A stretch of DNA of 64,000 nt from Vibrio mimicus (GCF_019048845.1 NZ_CP077426.1:1473501-1537500); one strand, 5' to 3'; shown: positions 9,163 to 18,032, numbered from the stretch's first letter. The notes: generated by a model from the letters alone, not told the origin. Numbers and translations are program-made.

Positions 9163-9408
9163 TTACACCAGTTCTTTATTTTTATTCATTTCAGTAGCTG
9201 TTTTATTTAGTTGATGATCTTCTAGCCCTCCTAGTTCAAAATCCAAATCTTTGTTACTTCTCACAGGATCATCTTCACTCATCGCTTTCTTAAAGCCTTT
9301 AATAGCACCGCCCAAATCACCACCAATTCCACGCAGTTTTTTTGTTCCAAATAGTAGTATTACAATGACCGCTACAATCAGAAGTTGCCAAATACTCACA
9401 CCACCCAT
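9163..9408 (-). CDS. tatA: TatA, accessory twin-arginine translocase pore subunit
   Basis: The oligomerising subunit that forms the transient Tat passage. At 81 residues it has the family N-terminus ([11 protein letters not shown], membrane helix about 5-22), the [24 protein letters not shown] hinge and amphipathic helix in segments, and an acidic tail. AGGTAA lies just before the ATG. It is the first gene of the tatABC set; the 278 bases upstream should hold the operon promoter. Confidence 0.95.
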   Translation of the reverse strand: MGGVSIWQLLIVAVIVILLFGTKKLRGIGGDLGGAIKGFKKAMSEDDPVRSNKDLDFELGGLEDHQLNKTATEMNKNKELV

Positions 9409-9686
9409 AGATTTACCTCTGAATAATAATTAATGTTTAATGCCTTATTCTTAGGCATTTTAAAACGAAAAACATATCTGATGGTTATAATAATTTCATT
9501 TTTTATTCTGTGGAATAGCAGCGTTAATTTTTGGTAGTCTTCTTTGCTAACGGCTAATTTATTTAATGCTTAATTAATGTGTCTGTATGGCGCTTGTTGA
9601 CATTTAATAGACAAACACATAGGTGATGATGTAGGCTGTTCTGACCTAATTAGATCTAGCAATGTTAATACTGGTTATGTTCATCT
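9409..9686 (-). promoter_or_regulatory. tatABC upstream region with inverted repeat
   Basis: A 278-base AT-rich gap between the regulator and tatA. It contains a 7-bp inverted repeat AATGCCT (9439-9445) and AGGCATT (9453-9459), 31 to 51 bases from the tatA start. This could be an operator or a leader hairpin. I cannot pick a single clear -35/-10 pair. Confidence 0.4.
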
Positions 9687-10667
9687 CTAATAGAGCGGAT
9701 GATTTATAATGTAAAAAAACTCTGGCTGAGAAAATAGTTCACATGTCTCTATATGCATAATCGCCGTCATATATTTTTTTGATCCAACACTTATTGCTCC
9801 TATATCACTTTCACCTTCCCAAGCAACGATGTTGAAGCCCATCTTTAACATGACATCGACAAAGCATTCAACGGAAACTTGACAGTAATAATTATGTATG
9901 TTTGTGTTTTTGATTAGATATGTAAATTCAGATTTTAACTGTTTAAAAAAAGTCTCTTCTGTCATTGCATGATGACTAATAGACAAGTAGGAGTAGTTTC
10001 CATTTTTACTCAGCGGGACGGATTGTTGTAACGCTATAGAGTTTATTGAAAGGTTACAGTTGTTTATGCGTTGGATTTCACTTGAAAGAGTATCTACTCT
10101 AAAAATAAAACAGATATTGTGTCCAACGATAGCATCGCCTAGCGCATACATTGATACAATGGCACGGCTTTTTTTGACATAATCGCTAATGTCTATCTCT
10201 CTGATATTAAGAGGTTCATCCGAAAACCTTGTTTGTATATGAAAATTATGAAAAATATCTAGAAAATAGTGTCTGTTTGAACTATTTACTGAAATCTCTT
10301 TCACATCACCAAGGTTGCTATTGATGTTGTTATAATTGACGCTAGAAACAATAGTCGTCGCCCCTTGGTATCTCTTTTTTATTGACAGAGAGAAATGATT
10401 AACCCGGCTTTGATACTTCTTTTCTGAAGTTTGAGCCTCCGCCTCTTGTAACAGATAGTCGAGTAAATCATATCTGAATACTCTAAGCACTTTGACCCTC
10501 CGACTCAGGGTGGGTTGTGTGATACCTCGTTCCCATCTGCTGAAGGTTACGCAATCGATACTTTTTAGGTCTCCTCCCTGAGTATTTAATAACTCTACCG
10601 CTTCAGATTGCGTGAGACCGAGCTCATTCCTCATTTCTTTCAGATATTGTCTAAACACTGCGTTCAT
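9687..10667 (-). CDS. XRE-type transcriptional regulator with unrecognised C-terminal domain
   Basis: A 326-residue protein. Residues 1-70 form a Cro/C1-type helix-turn-helix: LKEMRNELGLTQSEAVELL, then SIDCVTFSRWERGITQP as the recognition-helix segment. The remaining 250 residues match nothing I know; they are rich in alternating hydrophobic strands and could sense a ligand or mediate oligomerisation. It is transcribed in the same direction as tatABC and ends 278 bases upstream of it, so it is the obvious candidate regulator of the island. It is AT-rich like the Tat genes. The DNA-binding call is secure; the role is inferred from position. Confidence 0.8.
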   Translation of the reverse strand: MNAVFRQYLKEMRNELGLTQSEAVELLNTQGGDLKSIDCVTFSRWERGITQPTLSRRVKVLRVFRYDLLDYLLQEAEAQTSEKKYQSRVNHFSLSIKKRYQGATTIVSSVNYNNINSNLGDVKEISVNSSNRHYFLDIFHNFHIQTRFSDEPLNIREIDISDYVKKSRAIVSMYALGDAIVGHNICFIFRVDTLSSEIQRINNCNLSINSIALQQSVPLSKNGNYSYLSISHHAMTEETFFKQLKSEFTYLIKNTNIHNYYCQVSVECFVDVMLKMGFNIVAWEGESDIGAISVGSKKYMTAIMHIETCELFSQPEFFYIINHPLY

Positions 10668-11150
10668 TCATCTGGCCTATGCGTGGTTTTCTTCTATTTG
10701 TATTAATTATAAATTGTAAATTCGCGAAGAAAAATATCTTATTTGTTTTGATTTTCACCGCAAAGGCATATCTATTTTGATTATCTTTAGATTGCCTATT
10801 TCTTATCGAAAAAAAGTATTTTTTATAAATCGGATGGTTTTTTCTGTATTTAAAACAATAGGTTAATTTATGATCGATATTTTGTGATTTGTTATCTAAA
10901 TTTCATAGAACTGGAACTAATATATCATTTTCATGGATATATTCTTTTTAATCGTATCTATTATGAGCTGTGTATTCTTGTTTTAAATGTATGTCATTGC
11001 CCAATGGTATTGGGCGAATTCAACTTCCTATCTCGATTTCCTGCCCACCAAAGAGTGATAAAGCTGCTAGTTTCATATTCATTAGGATGCTTACTGGGTT
11101 GGTTTTTTTAAAGACTTTCTTTTTTCATTTCTTTTTAAAATGCCTTCATA
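10668..11150. other. AT-rich non-coding gap upstream of the XRE regulator
   Basis: About 480 bases without a supportable gene. Open frames of about 75 codons exist around 10884-11194 but lack a ribosome-binding site or recognisable product. An imperfect inverted repeat (AGGCATATCT at 10765-10774, AGATTGCCT at 10789-10797) lies about 100-130 bases upstream of the regulator start. A 7-bp hairpin GCCCAAT/ATTGGGC spans 10999-11015. From about 11000 the composition becomes less AT-rich, so the island's right edge may lie between here and 11150. Confidence 0.4.
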
Positions 11151-11177
11151 TAAAAAGCGCCACCTTCATGGTGGCGC
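11151..11177 (-). terminator. intrinsic terminator of tctCBA
   Basis: GCGCCACC (11157-11164) pairs with GGTGGCGC (11170-11177) over a 5-base loop. On the minus strand it is followed by TTTTTA. It lies 33 bases past the tctA stop. Confidence 0.9.
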
Positions 11178-11209
11178 GTTCATATTTTCGTTAAGAATAA
11201 GCTTTTTAA

Positions 11210-12739
11210 TTAGTGGGGTAGCTTCATGCCTGTTGGACGTTTTTTACGTTCCATCAAGCGGCCAAACAGTGGGCTAAGTAGCGTCACAATTGCCAAGACT
11301 GTGAAGGTTAAAGTGATTGGGCGTTCCCACAGGAAGCTGATTTCGCCATCCGTAATGATCAACGCGCGGCGTAAGTTCTCTTCCATCAAACCGCCCAAAA
11401 TAAAGCCGAGCAGGAGGGGAGCGAGTGGGAAGTTGGCCAAACGCAGGGCGATTGCACCCATCGCGACCAGAATCATCACATACACATCCATCGTATTGAA
11501 CGACACCAAATATACGCCAGTGATTGAGAAGAACAGAATCATCGGCAGCAGTACAGTGCGCGGTACTGCCAGCAGTTTGGAGATGTACGGAATCAAGGGC
11601 AAGTTAAGGATCAGCAGTACGATGTTACCCACGTACATAGATATGATGACTGACCAGAAGATATCGGGATGCTCAACAAACAGACGTGGACCCGGTTGAA
11701 TACCATAAGCAATCAATGCACCAAGCATAATTGCGGTAGTACCAGACCCCGGAATACCCAGTGTTAATAGTGGTACAAATGAGCCGCTGGATGCCGCGTT
11801 GTTGGCCGATTCTGGCGCCACTAAGCCACGAATCGAGCCTTGACCAAACTCTTCTTTCTTATCTTTCGGGGCAAGATTACGCTCCATACCGTAAGCCAAG
11901 AAAGCGGCAATGGTTGCGCCTGCGCCGGGTAGTACGCCAGTGAAGAAACCAAGGATTGAAGAGCGCAGTGAAACCGGAGCTGCTTCTTTGACTTCTTCCT
12001 TAGTCAGTTTCATGCTGCCGATGTTTTTCATCTGCTCTTGCTCGTTGGCACTGTTGTCACCGTCCGGTTTTAAAATGCCCATTAAGGTTTCGCCAAGGGC
12101 AAAAGTCGCCATCGCTAAGAGTAGGAAGCTAAAGCCATCCATCAAATCGGTCAGACCGAAGGTGAAGCGTTCGACACCAATGCCTTTATCAATACCTACG
12201 GTGGAAAGCATTAAACCGAGTACAGTCATCATCCATGCCTTGATGACTTGGCCTTTGCCTGCAAAGGCCGCTACGGCGGAAAGACCGACTAGCATGAGCG
12301 CGAAATAGTCGGAGGATTGGAAGCTGAGTGATACTTTGGCTAGGGCAGGCGCGGCAAACAGCAACATAATGGCTGAGAGTGTACCGCCAGTGAACGAGGC
12401 GTAAGCGGCGAGTGCCAGAGCTTTACCCGCTTGGCCTTTTTGCGCCATTGGGTAGCCATCAAATGCGGTCACGACGGTTGAAGAACATCCCGGCGCGTTG
12501 ATCAAAATCGATGAGGTTGAGCCACCAAAAATCGCGCCGTAGTAAACGCCGGCCATCAAAATCAGGCCAGAAGCGGGTTCTAACCCGTAAGTAATCGGGA
12601 TCATCAGCGCAATGGCTGAAATGGGGCCTAAACCGGGCAGCATGCCGATGAAGGTGCCGACAAAGCAGCCGATCATGACCATCATCAGGTTGGTTGGCAT
12701 TACCGCCGTTGCTAGCCCTTGTAAAATTCCGTCTAACAT
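11210..12739 (-). CDS. tctA: TctA, large membrane subunit of a tripartite tricarboxylate transporter
   Basis: The 12-span permease that, with TctB and a periplasmic TctC, imports tricarboxylates using an ion gradient. The 509-residue length is typical. Family landmarks are visible: PGLGPISAIALMIPITYGLEP near the N-terminus, GGSTSSILINAPG near residue 75, and TLGIPGSGTTAIMLGAL in the second half, the two re-entrant-type repeats. It starts 9 bases after the tctB stop with AGGAAA as ribosome-binding site. Its proximity to the methylcitrate genes suggests citrate, methylcitrate or a related tricarboxylate as substrate, but that is inference. Confidence 0.93.
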   Translation of the reverse strand: MLDGILQGLATAVMPTNLMMVMIGCFVGTFIGMLPGLGPISAIALMIPITYGLEPASGLILMAGVYYGAIFGGSTSSILINAPGCSSTVVTAFDGYPMAQKGQAGKALALAAYASFTGGTLSAIMLLFAAPALAKVSLSFQSSDYFALMLVGLSAVAAFAGKGQVIKAWMMTVLGLMLSTVGIDKGIGVERFTFGLTDLMDGFSFLLLAMATFALGETLMGILKPDGDNSANEQEQMKNIGSMKLTKEEVKEAAPVSLRSSILGFFTGVLPGAGATIAAFLAYGMERNLAPKDKKEEFGQGSIRGLVAPESANNAASSGSFVPLLTLGIPGSGTTAIMLGALIAYGIQPGPRLFVEHPDIFWSVIISMYVGNIVLLILNLPLIPYISKLLAVPRTVLLPMILFFSITGVYLVSFNTMDVYVMILVAMGAIALRLANFPLAPLLLGFILGGLMEENLRRALIITDGEISFLWERPITLTFTVLAIVTLLSPLFGRLMERKKRPTGMKLPH

Positions 12740-12748
12740 GATGATTTC

Positions 12749-13246
12749 CTATCCGAAAGTAAACAGATGACCCGGTTCAAGATACACATCCAGTCCTTTG
12801 GTCAGTAACAAATAAAAAGCGATAACGAAGGGGAACGAAGCACCAAATAGAATGCTTTTACGTCGCTCGCCCAACAGGTAAAACCCCGCCATAAGGAAGA
12901 AAGACGTGGCGATGACAAAACCAAGGTAGGTTAGTCCAAGACCATACAGCGCCATCAAGACTAAAAAGCTGATCAACAACTTCCAATTGAACTCCAGTAC
13001 TGCGCCACTTTTCTTGTCAGGTTGCCCAACAACAAGCAGTAACAGCGATAGGGCGATGCCCGCATAAGTCAAAATGGTAGGCAGAGTTCGAGCGTTAAAC
13101 GGTTCGAGCTCATCACCCGGAAACATGGTGATGAGTGAGGTTTGATAGCCGTAACCAAGGCTGAACAGCAGGAATAGCATGGCTCCCACTCGGTCACGAC
13201 AGAGTAAGTATTCTTTAGTGAAAATTTTGGTTGGCAGGTCCGACAT
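12749..13246 (-). CDS. tctB: TctB, small membrane subunit of a tripartite tricarboxylate transporter
   Basis: The 4-span small permease subunit. About 165 residues with four hydrophobic segments, usual for TctB, a family with poor sequence conservation. The open frame begins at 13333, but GGAG sits six bases before the ATG at 13246, giving the start M-S-D-L-P. It lies between tctC and tctA in the canonical CBA order. Confidence 0.85.
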   Translation of the reverse strand: MSDLPTKIFTKEYLLCRDRVGAMLFLLFSLGYGYQTSLITMFPGDELEPFNARTLPTILTYAGIALSLLLLVVGQPDKKSGAVLEFNWKLLISFLVLMALYGLGLTYLGFVIATSFFLMAGFYLLGERRKSILFGASFPFVIAFYLLLTKGLDVYLEPGHLFTFG

Positions 13247-13465
13247 ATCCAACTCCATTGGTTTTGTGAACGGTGTGCGAGAAAGAGCCGAGTAAACACA
13301 AGTTAATAAATGGGGATTAACTAAACCTGTCACACTGCCTTCAAAAATGCAGGCAACATTAAGGTGTTTGGGTATGACTGCAAGTCAAAGGAACTTTATC
13401 CATAAACAAACTTTACCCATAAACAAAGGAGTGACGGTGTTTACGTTTACTCGGCAAACAGTGAG

Positions 13466-13487
13466 AGAAGCGGATTGCTCCGCTTCT
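13466..13487. other. hairpin between tctC and tctB
   Basis: AGAAGCGGA and TCCGCTTCT form a 9-bp perfect stem with a 4-base loop, 8 bases past the tctC stop. There is no T run. Such hairpins after a binding-protein gene commonly stabilise the upstream message and raise its level over the permease genes. Confidence 0.6.
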
Positions 13488-13494
13488 GTTGCAA

Positions 13495-14466
13495 TTACTT
13501 CAAGAAGCCGAGTTCACGCATCAGATCGCCCATTTGCTTCTCTTGCTCTTCAAGGAAAGCGTAAAACTCTTTGTCACCTTTGTAGCTGTCAATCCAGCCA
13601 TTACGGTCACGAATAACTTTCCACTCTTCGCTAGCAAACATCTTCTTGAATACATCGTTCCACTCCGCCACTTTTTCTGCGCTCGCCCCTGGAGCTGCAA
13701 AGTAGCCACGCCAGTTTACAAAGGTGGTTGGGTTGCCATAGTCCGCGAGGGTTGGGATGTCTGGTGCAATATCCAAACGTTTTGGAGAAGTGATTGCCAG
13801 AACGCGTACTTGACCGGATTTCGACATCTCCAGCACTTCGCCTAAACCAGTAGAAAGCACTTGAGTTTCGCCAGAGAGCAGGGCTGTCATGGCTGAGCCA
13901 CCCGCATCATAAGCCACGTAACGTACTTCTTTCGGGTCTAAGCCTTGGCCTTTAAAGGCCGCCGCAGCGACTAAGTGATCCATACTGCCGCGTGCTGAAC
14001 CGCCCGCGATTTTGATTTGCTTAGGGTTAGCTTTGAAATCCGCGACCACTTGTTCCCAAGAGGTGTATTTTGAATCACCAGCCACCACAAACGCACCGTA
14101 GTCAGAGACGATTTCGGCAACGGGTGTTAGATCTCGGAAAGATTGAGGAAAAACACCAGACAGCGAACGAATGACGATCGGGGTCGAGTTAATCATCAGC
14201 GTATCTTGTTGACGATCGGCGGTTTCAATCAGGTGTGCGATCGCTTTACCGCCACCACCACCAGATAGGTTTTGGTAAGAAGCGTTCCCCACCAATTTCG
14301 CTTTCATGAGCGCATCGCCTGTGGCGCGTGCGGTCATATCCCAACCGCCACCTGCACCACCGGGTACGATAAAGTGGATTTTTTCAATTTCAGCTGCGAG
14401 AGAGGAGAAAGAAAAAGTAGCGGCTAAAACGGCTGCGGTGAGGGAGGGTTTGAAAAATTTCAACAT
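13495..14466 (-). CDS. tctC: TctC, periplasmic tricarboxylate-binding protein
   Basis: The extracytoplasmic solute receptor (Bug/TctC family, 323 residues) that delivers substrate to TctAB. A Sec signal peptide is clear (hydrophobic core AAVLAATFSFSSLAA, cleavage about residue 25). The family start IHFIVPGGAGGGWDMTARA follows directly, with GGGGGKAIAHL and the SARGSMDHLVAAA binding segment later. AAGGA precedes the ATG. As first gene of tctCBA it is divergent from the GntR regulator, with a 536-base shared control region. Confidence 0.93.
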   Translation of the reverse strand: MLKFFKPSLTAAVLAATFSFSSLAAEIEKIHFIVPGGAGGGWDMTARATGDALMKAKLVGNASYQNLSGGGGGKAIAHLIETADRQQDTLMINSTPIVIRSLSGVFPQSFRDLTPVAEIVSDYGAFVVAGDSKYTSWEQVVADFKANPKQIKIAGGSARGSMDHLVAAAAFKGQGLDPKEVRYVAYDAGGSAMTALLSGETQVLSTGLGEVLEMSKSGQVRVLAITSPKRLDIAPDIPTLADYGNPTTFVNWRGYFAAPGASAEKVAEWNDVFKKMFASEEWKVIRDRNGWIDSYKGDKEFYAFLEEQEKQMGDLMRELGFLK

Positions 14467-14750
14467 GTTTCACGTTCCTTATGTCGGTGCATCATACTGC
14501 TCGTTGATGCTTATTGTTTTGTGTGAGCTCTTACTACAAGCGGTAGATTCACTACCACATGTCGCTTGAGTTAAGTGGCGGGGGATTTCCCTTATCACTA
14601 ATACCGATGCTTTGGTATGCCATTAAGGTTAATTCTCTGTTAATGAAATGTATTTAATCCGTCGATAAAAACAATATTGGTCATTAGGTTAATTTTGTTC
14701 ATAAAGTTCATGGCTTAATTTCAACCTGTTCTGAAGTCGAAAGCGTTAGA

Positions 14751-14762
14751 TTGTGTAGACAA
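14751..14762. promoter_or_regulatory. candidate GntR operator 1
   Basis: TTGTGTAGACAA has TTGT/ACAA inverted ends, of the kind bound by FadR-type (FCD) GntR regulators. It lies between tctC and gntR. Confidence 0.4.
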
Positions 14763-14883
14763 CTCTTTAAGCTATCTCTCAAGCCTTAACGAGGTGATTA
14801 AAGGGCGAATTTGTCTTTATTTATTGTTTTTAAAGAATTTATTGGTTTTTGTGCTTTTATTCGGTTTTTATACCTTAGTCTAT

Positions 14884-14895
14884 ATTGTCGACAAT
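14884..14895. promoter_or_regulatory. candidate GntR operator 2 (perfect palindrome)
   Basis: ATTGTCGACAAT is a perfect 12-bp palindrome about 110 bases before gntR. A related half-site, ATTGTTGACA, follows about 10 bases later. The shape fits FCD-type GntR operators, so autoregulation and control of prp and perhaps tct is the likely role. Confidence 0.6.
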
Positions 14896-15002
14896 TTGCT
14901 TGATTGTTGACACTTTCGTGGGCTATTTTTTCATCAGATCGAAGTGTTATTAATGAGTGCCTAGGTACAAAGATCTAGGTGCGATAGTGAGAATTACGAT
15001 TG

Positions 15003-15707
15003 ATGAAAAGCAGTACCTTATCTCGTCAGCCAAGTACCGAAAAAGAGAACACCAAATCAGAGAATCTGACTGAATATCTGATTGAAGCCATTGTAGAAGG
15101 TCAGCTCGTGCCGGGCAGTAAAATCTCTGAACCTGAGCTCGCCAAACAGTTTCAAGTCAGTCGCGGCCCACTGCGTGAAGCGTTAATGCGAGTCGAAGGG
15201 CTTGGCTTGATTGAGCGCATTCCGCACATTGGCGCGCGAGTGACTCAATTGTCACCCATCAAACTGGTAGAGCTGTATGCAGTGCGCGAAGCTCTGGAAG
15301 GCATGGCTGCAAGGCTTGCGGCGCGCAATATTACCGAAATCGAACTGGCGGGCTTAGAAAGCTTATTGTCGACACATTCGACCCATATCGATCAGGTTGA
15401 AGGCGCTTCTTACTTTCACCAGCAGGGTGATTTCGATTTCCACTACCGAATTATTCAGGCCAGCCGCAATCAACAATTGATTGGTTTGCTGTGTGATGAG
15501 CTTTACCACTTGCTGCGCATGTATCGTTACCAATCGCCACGTTCGCATTCGCGTCCGGTAGAGGCTTTGGAAGAACACAAATTTATTCTGCGTGCGATCC
15601 GCCAACGAGACGAAGAGTTGGCCGAAATGCTGATGCGTCGTCACATCGCGTGCAGTCTTCAATTGATCGAACAACAAATAATGCTGGATGCCCAACAACA
15701 AGGTTAA
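15003..15707 (+). CDS. GntR-family (FCD domain) regulator of the prp genes
   Basis: A 234-residue transcription factor. Residues about 20-85 are the winged helix ([20 protein letters not shown], then [33 protein letters not shown]). The rest is an all-helical FCD ligand domain with conserved Asp/His positions ([14 protein letters not shown], then [24 protein letters not shown]), typical of metal- and organic-acid-binding members. It ends 10 bases before prpB and so heads the operon. Methylcitrate or propionyl-CoA derivatives are plausible effectors by context. The frame opens at a TTG at 15000; the ATG at 15003 is preferred. An additional operator-like ATTGTCGACACA lies inside the gene at 15365-15376. 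Confidence 0.9.
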   Translation: MKSSTLSRQPSTEKENTKSENLTEYLIEAIVEGQLVPGSKISEPELAKQFQVSRGPLREALMRVEGLGLIERIPHIGARVTQLSPIKLVELYAVREALEGMAARLAARNITEIELAGLESLLSTHSTHIDQVEGASYFHQQGDFDFHYRIIQASRNQQLIGLLCDELYHLLRMYRYQSPRSHSRPVEALEEHKFILRAIRQRDEELAEMLMRRHIACSLQLIEQQIMLDAQQQG

Positions 15708-15717
15708 GGAGAATCCC

Positions 15718-16614
15718 ATGAGTTTAAGTCCTGGCGCCAAATTCAGGCTGGCAGTGAAAACCCATCATCCACTGCAAATCGTCGGCACCATCAACCCTTA
15801 CTGCGCCATGATGGCGAAAAGTATCGGCCATCAAGCGATTTATCTCTCTGGCGGTGGCATTGCCAATGCTTCGTACGGCTTGCCAGATTTGGGCATCACC
15901 ACACTCAATGATGTGTTGGTAGATGTGGAACGCATCACCAACGCCTGCGATTTGCCTTTGCTCGTGGATATTGATACCGGATTTGGCGGCGCATTTAACA
16001 TTGCGCGCACCATCAAAGCGATGGAAAAAGCCGGAGCCGCGGCGGTGCACATGGAAGATCAAGTGGCGCAAAAACGCTGTGGTCATCGTCCGAATAAAGC
16101 GATTGTTAGCCAGCAAGAGATGGTGGATCGCGTGAAAGCCGCAGTGGATGCGCGCATCAATCCTGAGTTTGTGATCATGGCGCGCACCGATGCGTTAGCG
16201 GTAGAAGGCATGGACAGTGCGATTGAACGAGCGATCGCCTGTGTTGAAGCTGGCGCAGACATGATTTTCCCCGAAGCCATGACCGAGCTGAAACAGTACG
16301 AACAGTTCTCAACGGCACTGCGCAGTGCTACCGGTAAACATGTGCCGATTTTAGCCAACATTACCGAGTTTGGTCAGACTCCCCTGTATAGCGGTGAGCA
16401 ATTAGCGGCGGTGAATGTGGATATGGTGCTGTACCCACTCAGCGCTTTCCGTGCCATGAATAAAGCCGCGGAAAATGTGTATCGCCATTTGCTGGAACAC
16501 GGGAATCAGGAAGCGCTGCTTGATCAAATGCAAACGCGCAAAGAACTTTATGCTTACCTGCATTACCACGAATACGAAGACAAGCTGGATCAGCTGTTTT
16601 CACAACCCTCTTAA
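15718..16614 (+). CDS. prpB: PrpB, 2-methylisocitrate lyase
   Basis: Last step of the methylcitrate cycle: cleaves 2-methylisocitrate to pyruvate and succinate. The 298-residue isocitrate-lyase-superfamily protein has the catalytic KRCGH motif with Cys121, the metal-binding DIDTGFGG segment, and MEDQ. GGAG lies 6 bases before the ATG at 15718, which also matches the family start; the frame opens 30 bases earlier inside gntR. Second gene of the operon. Confidence 0.96.
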   Translation: MSLSPGAKFRLAVKTHHPLQIVGTINPYCAMMAKSIGHQAIYLSGGGIANASYGLPDLGITTLNDVLVDVERITNACDLPLLVDIDTGFGGAFNIARTIKAMEKAGAAAVHMEDQVAQKRCGHRPNKAIVSQQEMVDRVKAAVDARINPEFVIMARTDALAVEGMDSAIERAIACVEAGADMIFPEAMTELKQYEQFSTALRSATGKHVPILANITEFGQTPLYSGEQLAAVNVDMVLYPLSAFRAMNKAAENVYRHLLEHGNQEALLDQMQTRKELYAYLHYHEYEDKLDQLFSQPS

Positions 16615-16709
16615 GCCGAGGGAAGCCCAAGGAAAACAACCCTCTCTTATGTTTGACAGCCAATGTGGCTGCGCGAGTAAGAGAACATTAAATCCAATAA
16701 CGTGAAATT

Positions 16710-16772
16710 GCTCTCCTAAAACACCCGAAGGTGGACACTAAGAGGTCGGTGCGCTAGCACCAAAAGGAGAGC
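16710..16772 (+). other. hairpin structure between prpB and prpC
   Basis: GCTCTCCT (16710-16717) pairs with AGGAGAGC (16765-16772), enclosing a smaller GGTGC/GCACC hairpin (16748-16761). It ends 17 bases before the prpC ATG and could tune prpC translation or mRNA processing. Confidence 0.45.
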
Positions 16773-16789
16773 CAGAAAAGGAGTTCGAC

Positions 16790-17923
16790 ATGTCTGCTGC
16801 AAAAGAGTTAGGCGGAGCAGGGCTGCGCGGCCAAAGCGCGGGAAGCACCGCTTTGTGTACTGTGGGAAAAACGGGGACCGGGTTAACCTACCGTGGTTAC
16901 GACATTACCGATTTGGCCCATCATGCTCAGTTTGAAGAGGTTGCGCACCTGCTATTGGTGGGGCATTTGCCAACGCAAGCGGAGCTGGATCAGTACAAAA
17001 CTCGTTTGATTGGTCTGCGCGGTTTACCCGAAAAACTTAAACAAGCACTGGAATTGATCCCTGCTGAAGCGCATCCGATGGATGTGATGCGCACGGGCTG
17101 CTCCATTCTTGGCAACCTTGAGCCTGAACATACCTTTGCTGAGCAACAAGCGGCGACCGAGCGCATGCTGGCGCTGTTTCCTGCGATTATTTGCTACTGG
17201 TATCGCTTCAGCCATGACGGAGTGCGTATTGATACCGCCGATCAAAGTGAAGATTCGATTGGCGGCTATTTCCTCAAAATGCTCACCGGCCAAGCGCCGA
17301 GCGAGCTGTTCAAAAAAGTGATGCACTGCTCGTTAACTCTGTACGCTGAGCACGAATTCAATGCTTCTACCTTTGCGGCAAGAGTCTGTGCGTCAACCTT
17401 GTCGGATATTCACTCTTGTGTGACGGGTGCGATTGGTACGCTACGCGGGCCTTTGCATGGCGGAGCGAATGAAGCCGCGATGGCGATGATTGAGCAGTGG
17501 CAAAGTGCTGATGAAGCGGAAGCGGGCATCATGCGCATGTTGGCGAACAAAGAGAAAATCATGGGCTTTGGCCACGCGATTTATCGTGAGAGTGACCCAC
17601 GCAACGCCTTAATCAAAGAGTGGTCGAAGGCGCTTTCTGAAGCAGTGGGGGATTCTCATCTCTACGCTGTTTCTGAGCGTGTGGAAGCGGTGATGAAGCG
17701 CGAGAAAGATCTGTTCTGTAATGCGGACTTCTTCCACGCCTCGGCCTATCACTTTATGGGCATTCCGACCAAATTGTTCACGCCAATCTTTGTGATGAGC
17801 CGCTTAACCGGCTGGGCTGCGCATGTTTATGAGCAGCGTGCCAACAACCGAATTATTCGCCCAAGCGCCGATTATGTAGGGCCTGAGCATCAAACTTGGC
17901 TGCCGATTGAACAGCGTGGCTAA
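16790..17923 (+). CDS. prpC: PrpC, 2-methylcitrate synthase
   Basis: Condenses propionyl-CoA with oxaloacetate to 2-methylcitrate, the entry step of the cycle. At 377 residues it is a short type I-like citrate synthase, the form used for PrpC. Catalytic regions are visible: GPLHGGANEAAM (His), GFGHAIYRESDPR (His), and the Asp-containing NADFFHASAYHFMGIP. AAAAGGAG stands 8 bases before the ATG. Context with prpB, acnD and prpE makes methylcitrate rather than citrate synthase the right call. Confidence 0.96.
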   Translation: MSAAKELGGAGLRGQSAGSTALCTVGKTGTGLTYRGYDITDLAHHAQFEEVAHLLLVGHLPTQAELDQYKTRLIGLRGLPEKLKQALELIPAEAHPMDVMRTGCSILGNLEPEHTFAEQQAATERMLALFPAIICYWYRFSHDGVRIDTADQSEDSIGGYFLKMLTGQAPSELFKKVMHCSLTLYAEHEFNASTFAARVCASTLSDIHSCVTGAIGTLRGPLHGGANEAAMAMIEQWQSADEAEAGIMRMLANKEKIMGFGHAIYRESDPRNALIKEWSKALSEAVGDSHLYAVSERVEAVMKREKDLFCNADFFHASAYHFMGIPTKLFTPIFVMSRLTGWAAHVYEQRANNRIIRPSADYVGPEHQTWLPIEQRG

Positions 17924-17940
17924 CACTGAACAAGTACAAC

Positions 17941-17961
17941 GAACCCTCCAGTGGAGGGTTC
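17941..17961. other. hairpin between prpC and acnD
   Basis: GAACCCTCC and GGAGGGTTC form a 9-bp perfect stem with a 3-base loop. No T run follows, so it is more likely an mRNA-stability or attenuation element than a full terminator. Confidence 0.55.
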
Positions 17962-18032
17962 AGAGCCATTTGAATGGCCTGCTGCATCTTTTAGTTCCTA
18001 CCTTTTAGTTGCTAAGCAATGGAAGCAAAAAC

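Larger units (their letters stand above)
14467..15002. promoter_or_regulatory. divergent tctC / gntR-prp control region
   Basis: 536 bases with no gene, serving as promoter region for both tctCBA (minus) and gntR-prp (plus). It holds the two palindromic operator candidates listed separately. The rest is AT-rich and I see no further clear motif. Confidence 0.6.

Noticed and set aside
10884..11111. 75-codon frame upstream of the XRE regulator
   Set aside because: No ribosome-binding site, composition unlike a gene, and another frame is open over the same bases. Kept only as part of the gap description.
4742..11177. Mobile-element ends, integrase or direct repeats flanking the Tat island
   Set aside because: I looked for a transposase or recombinase frame and matching terminal repeats and found none convincing.
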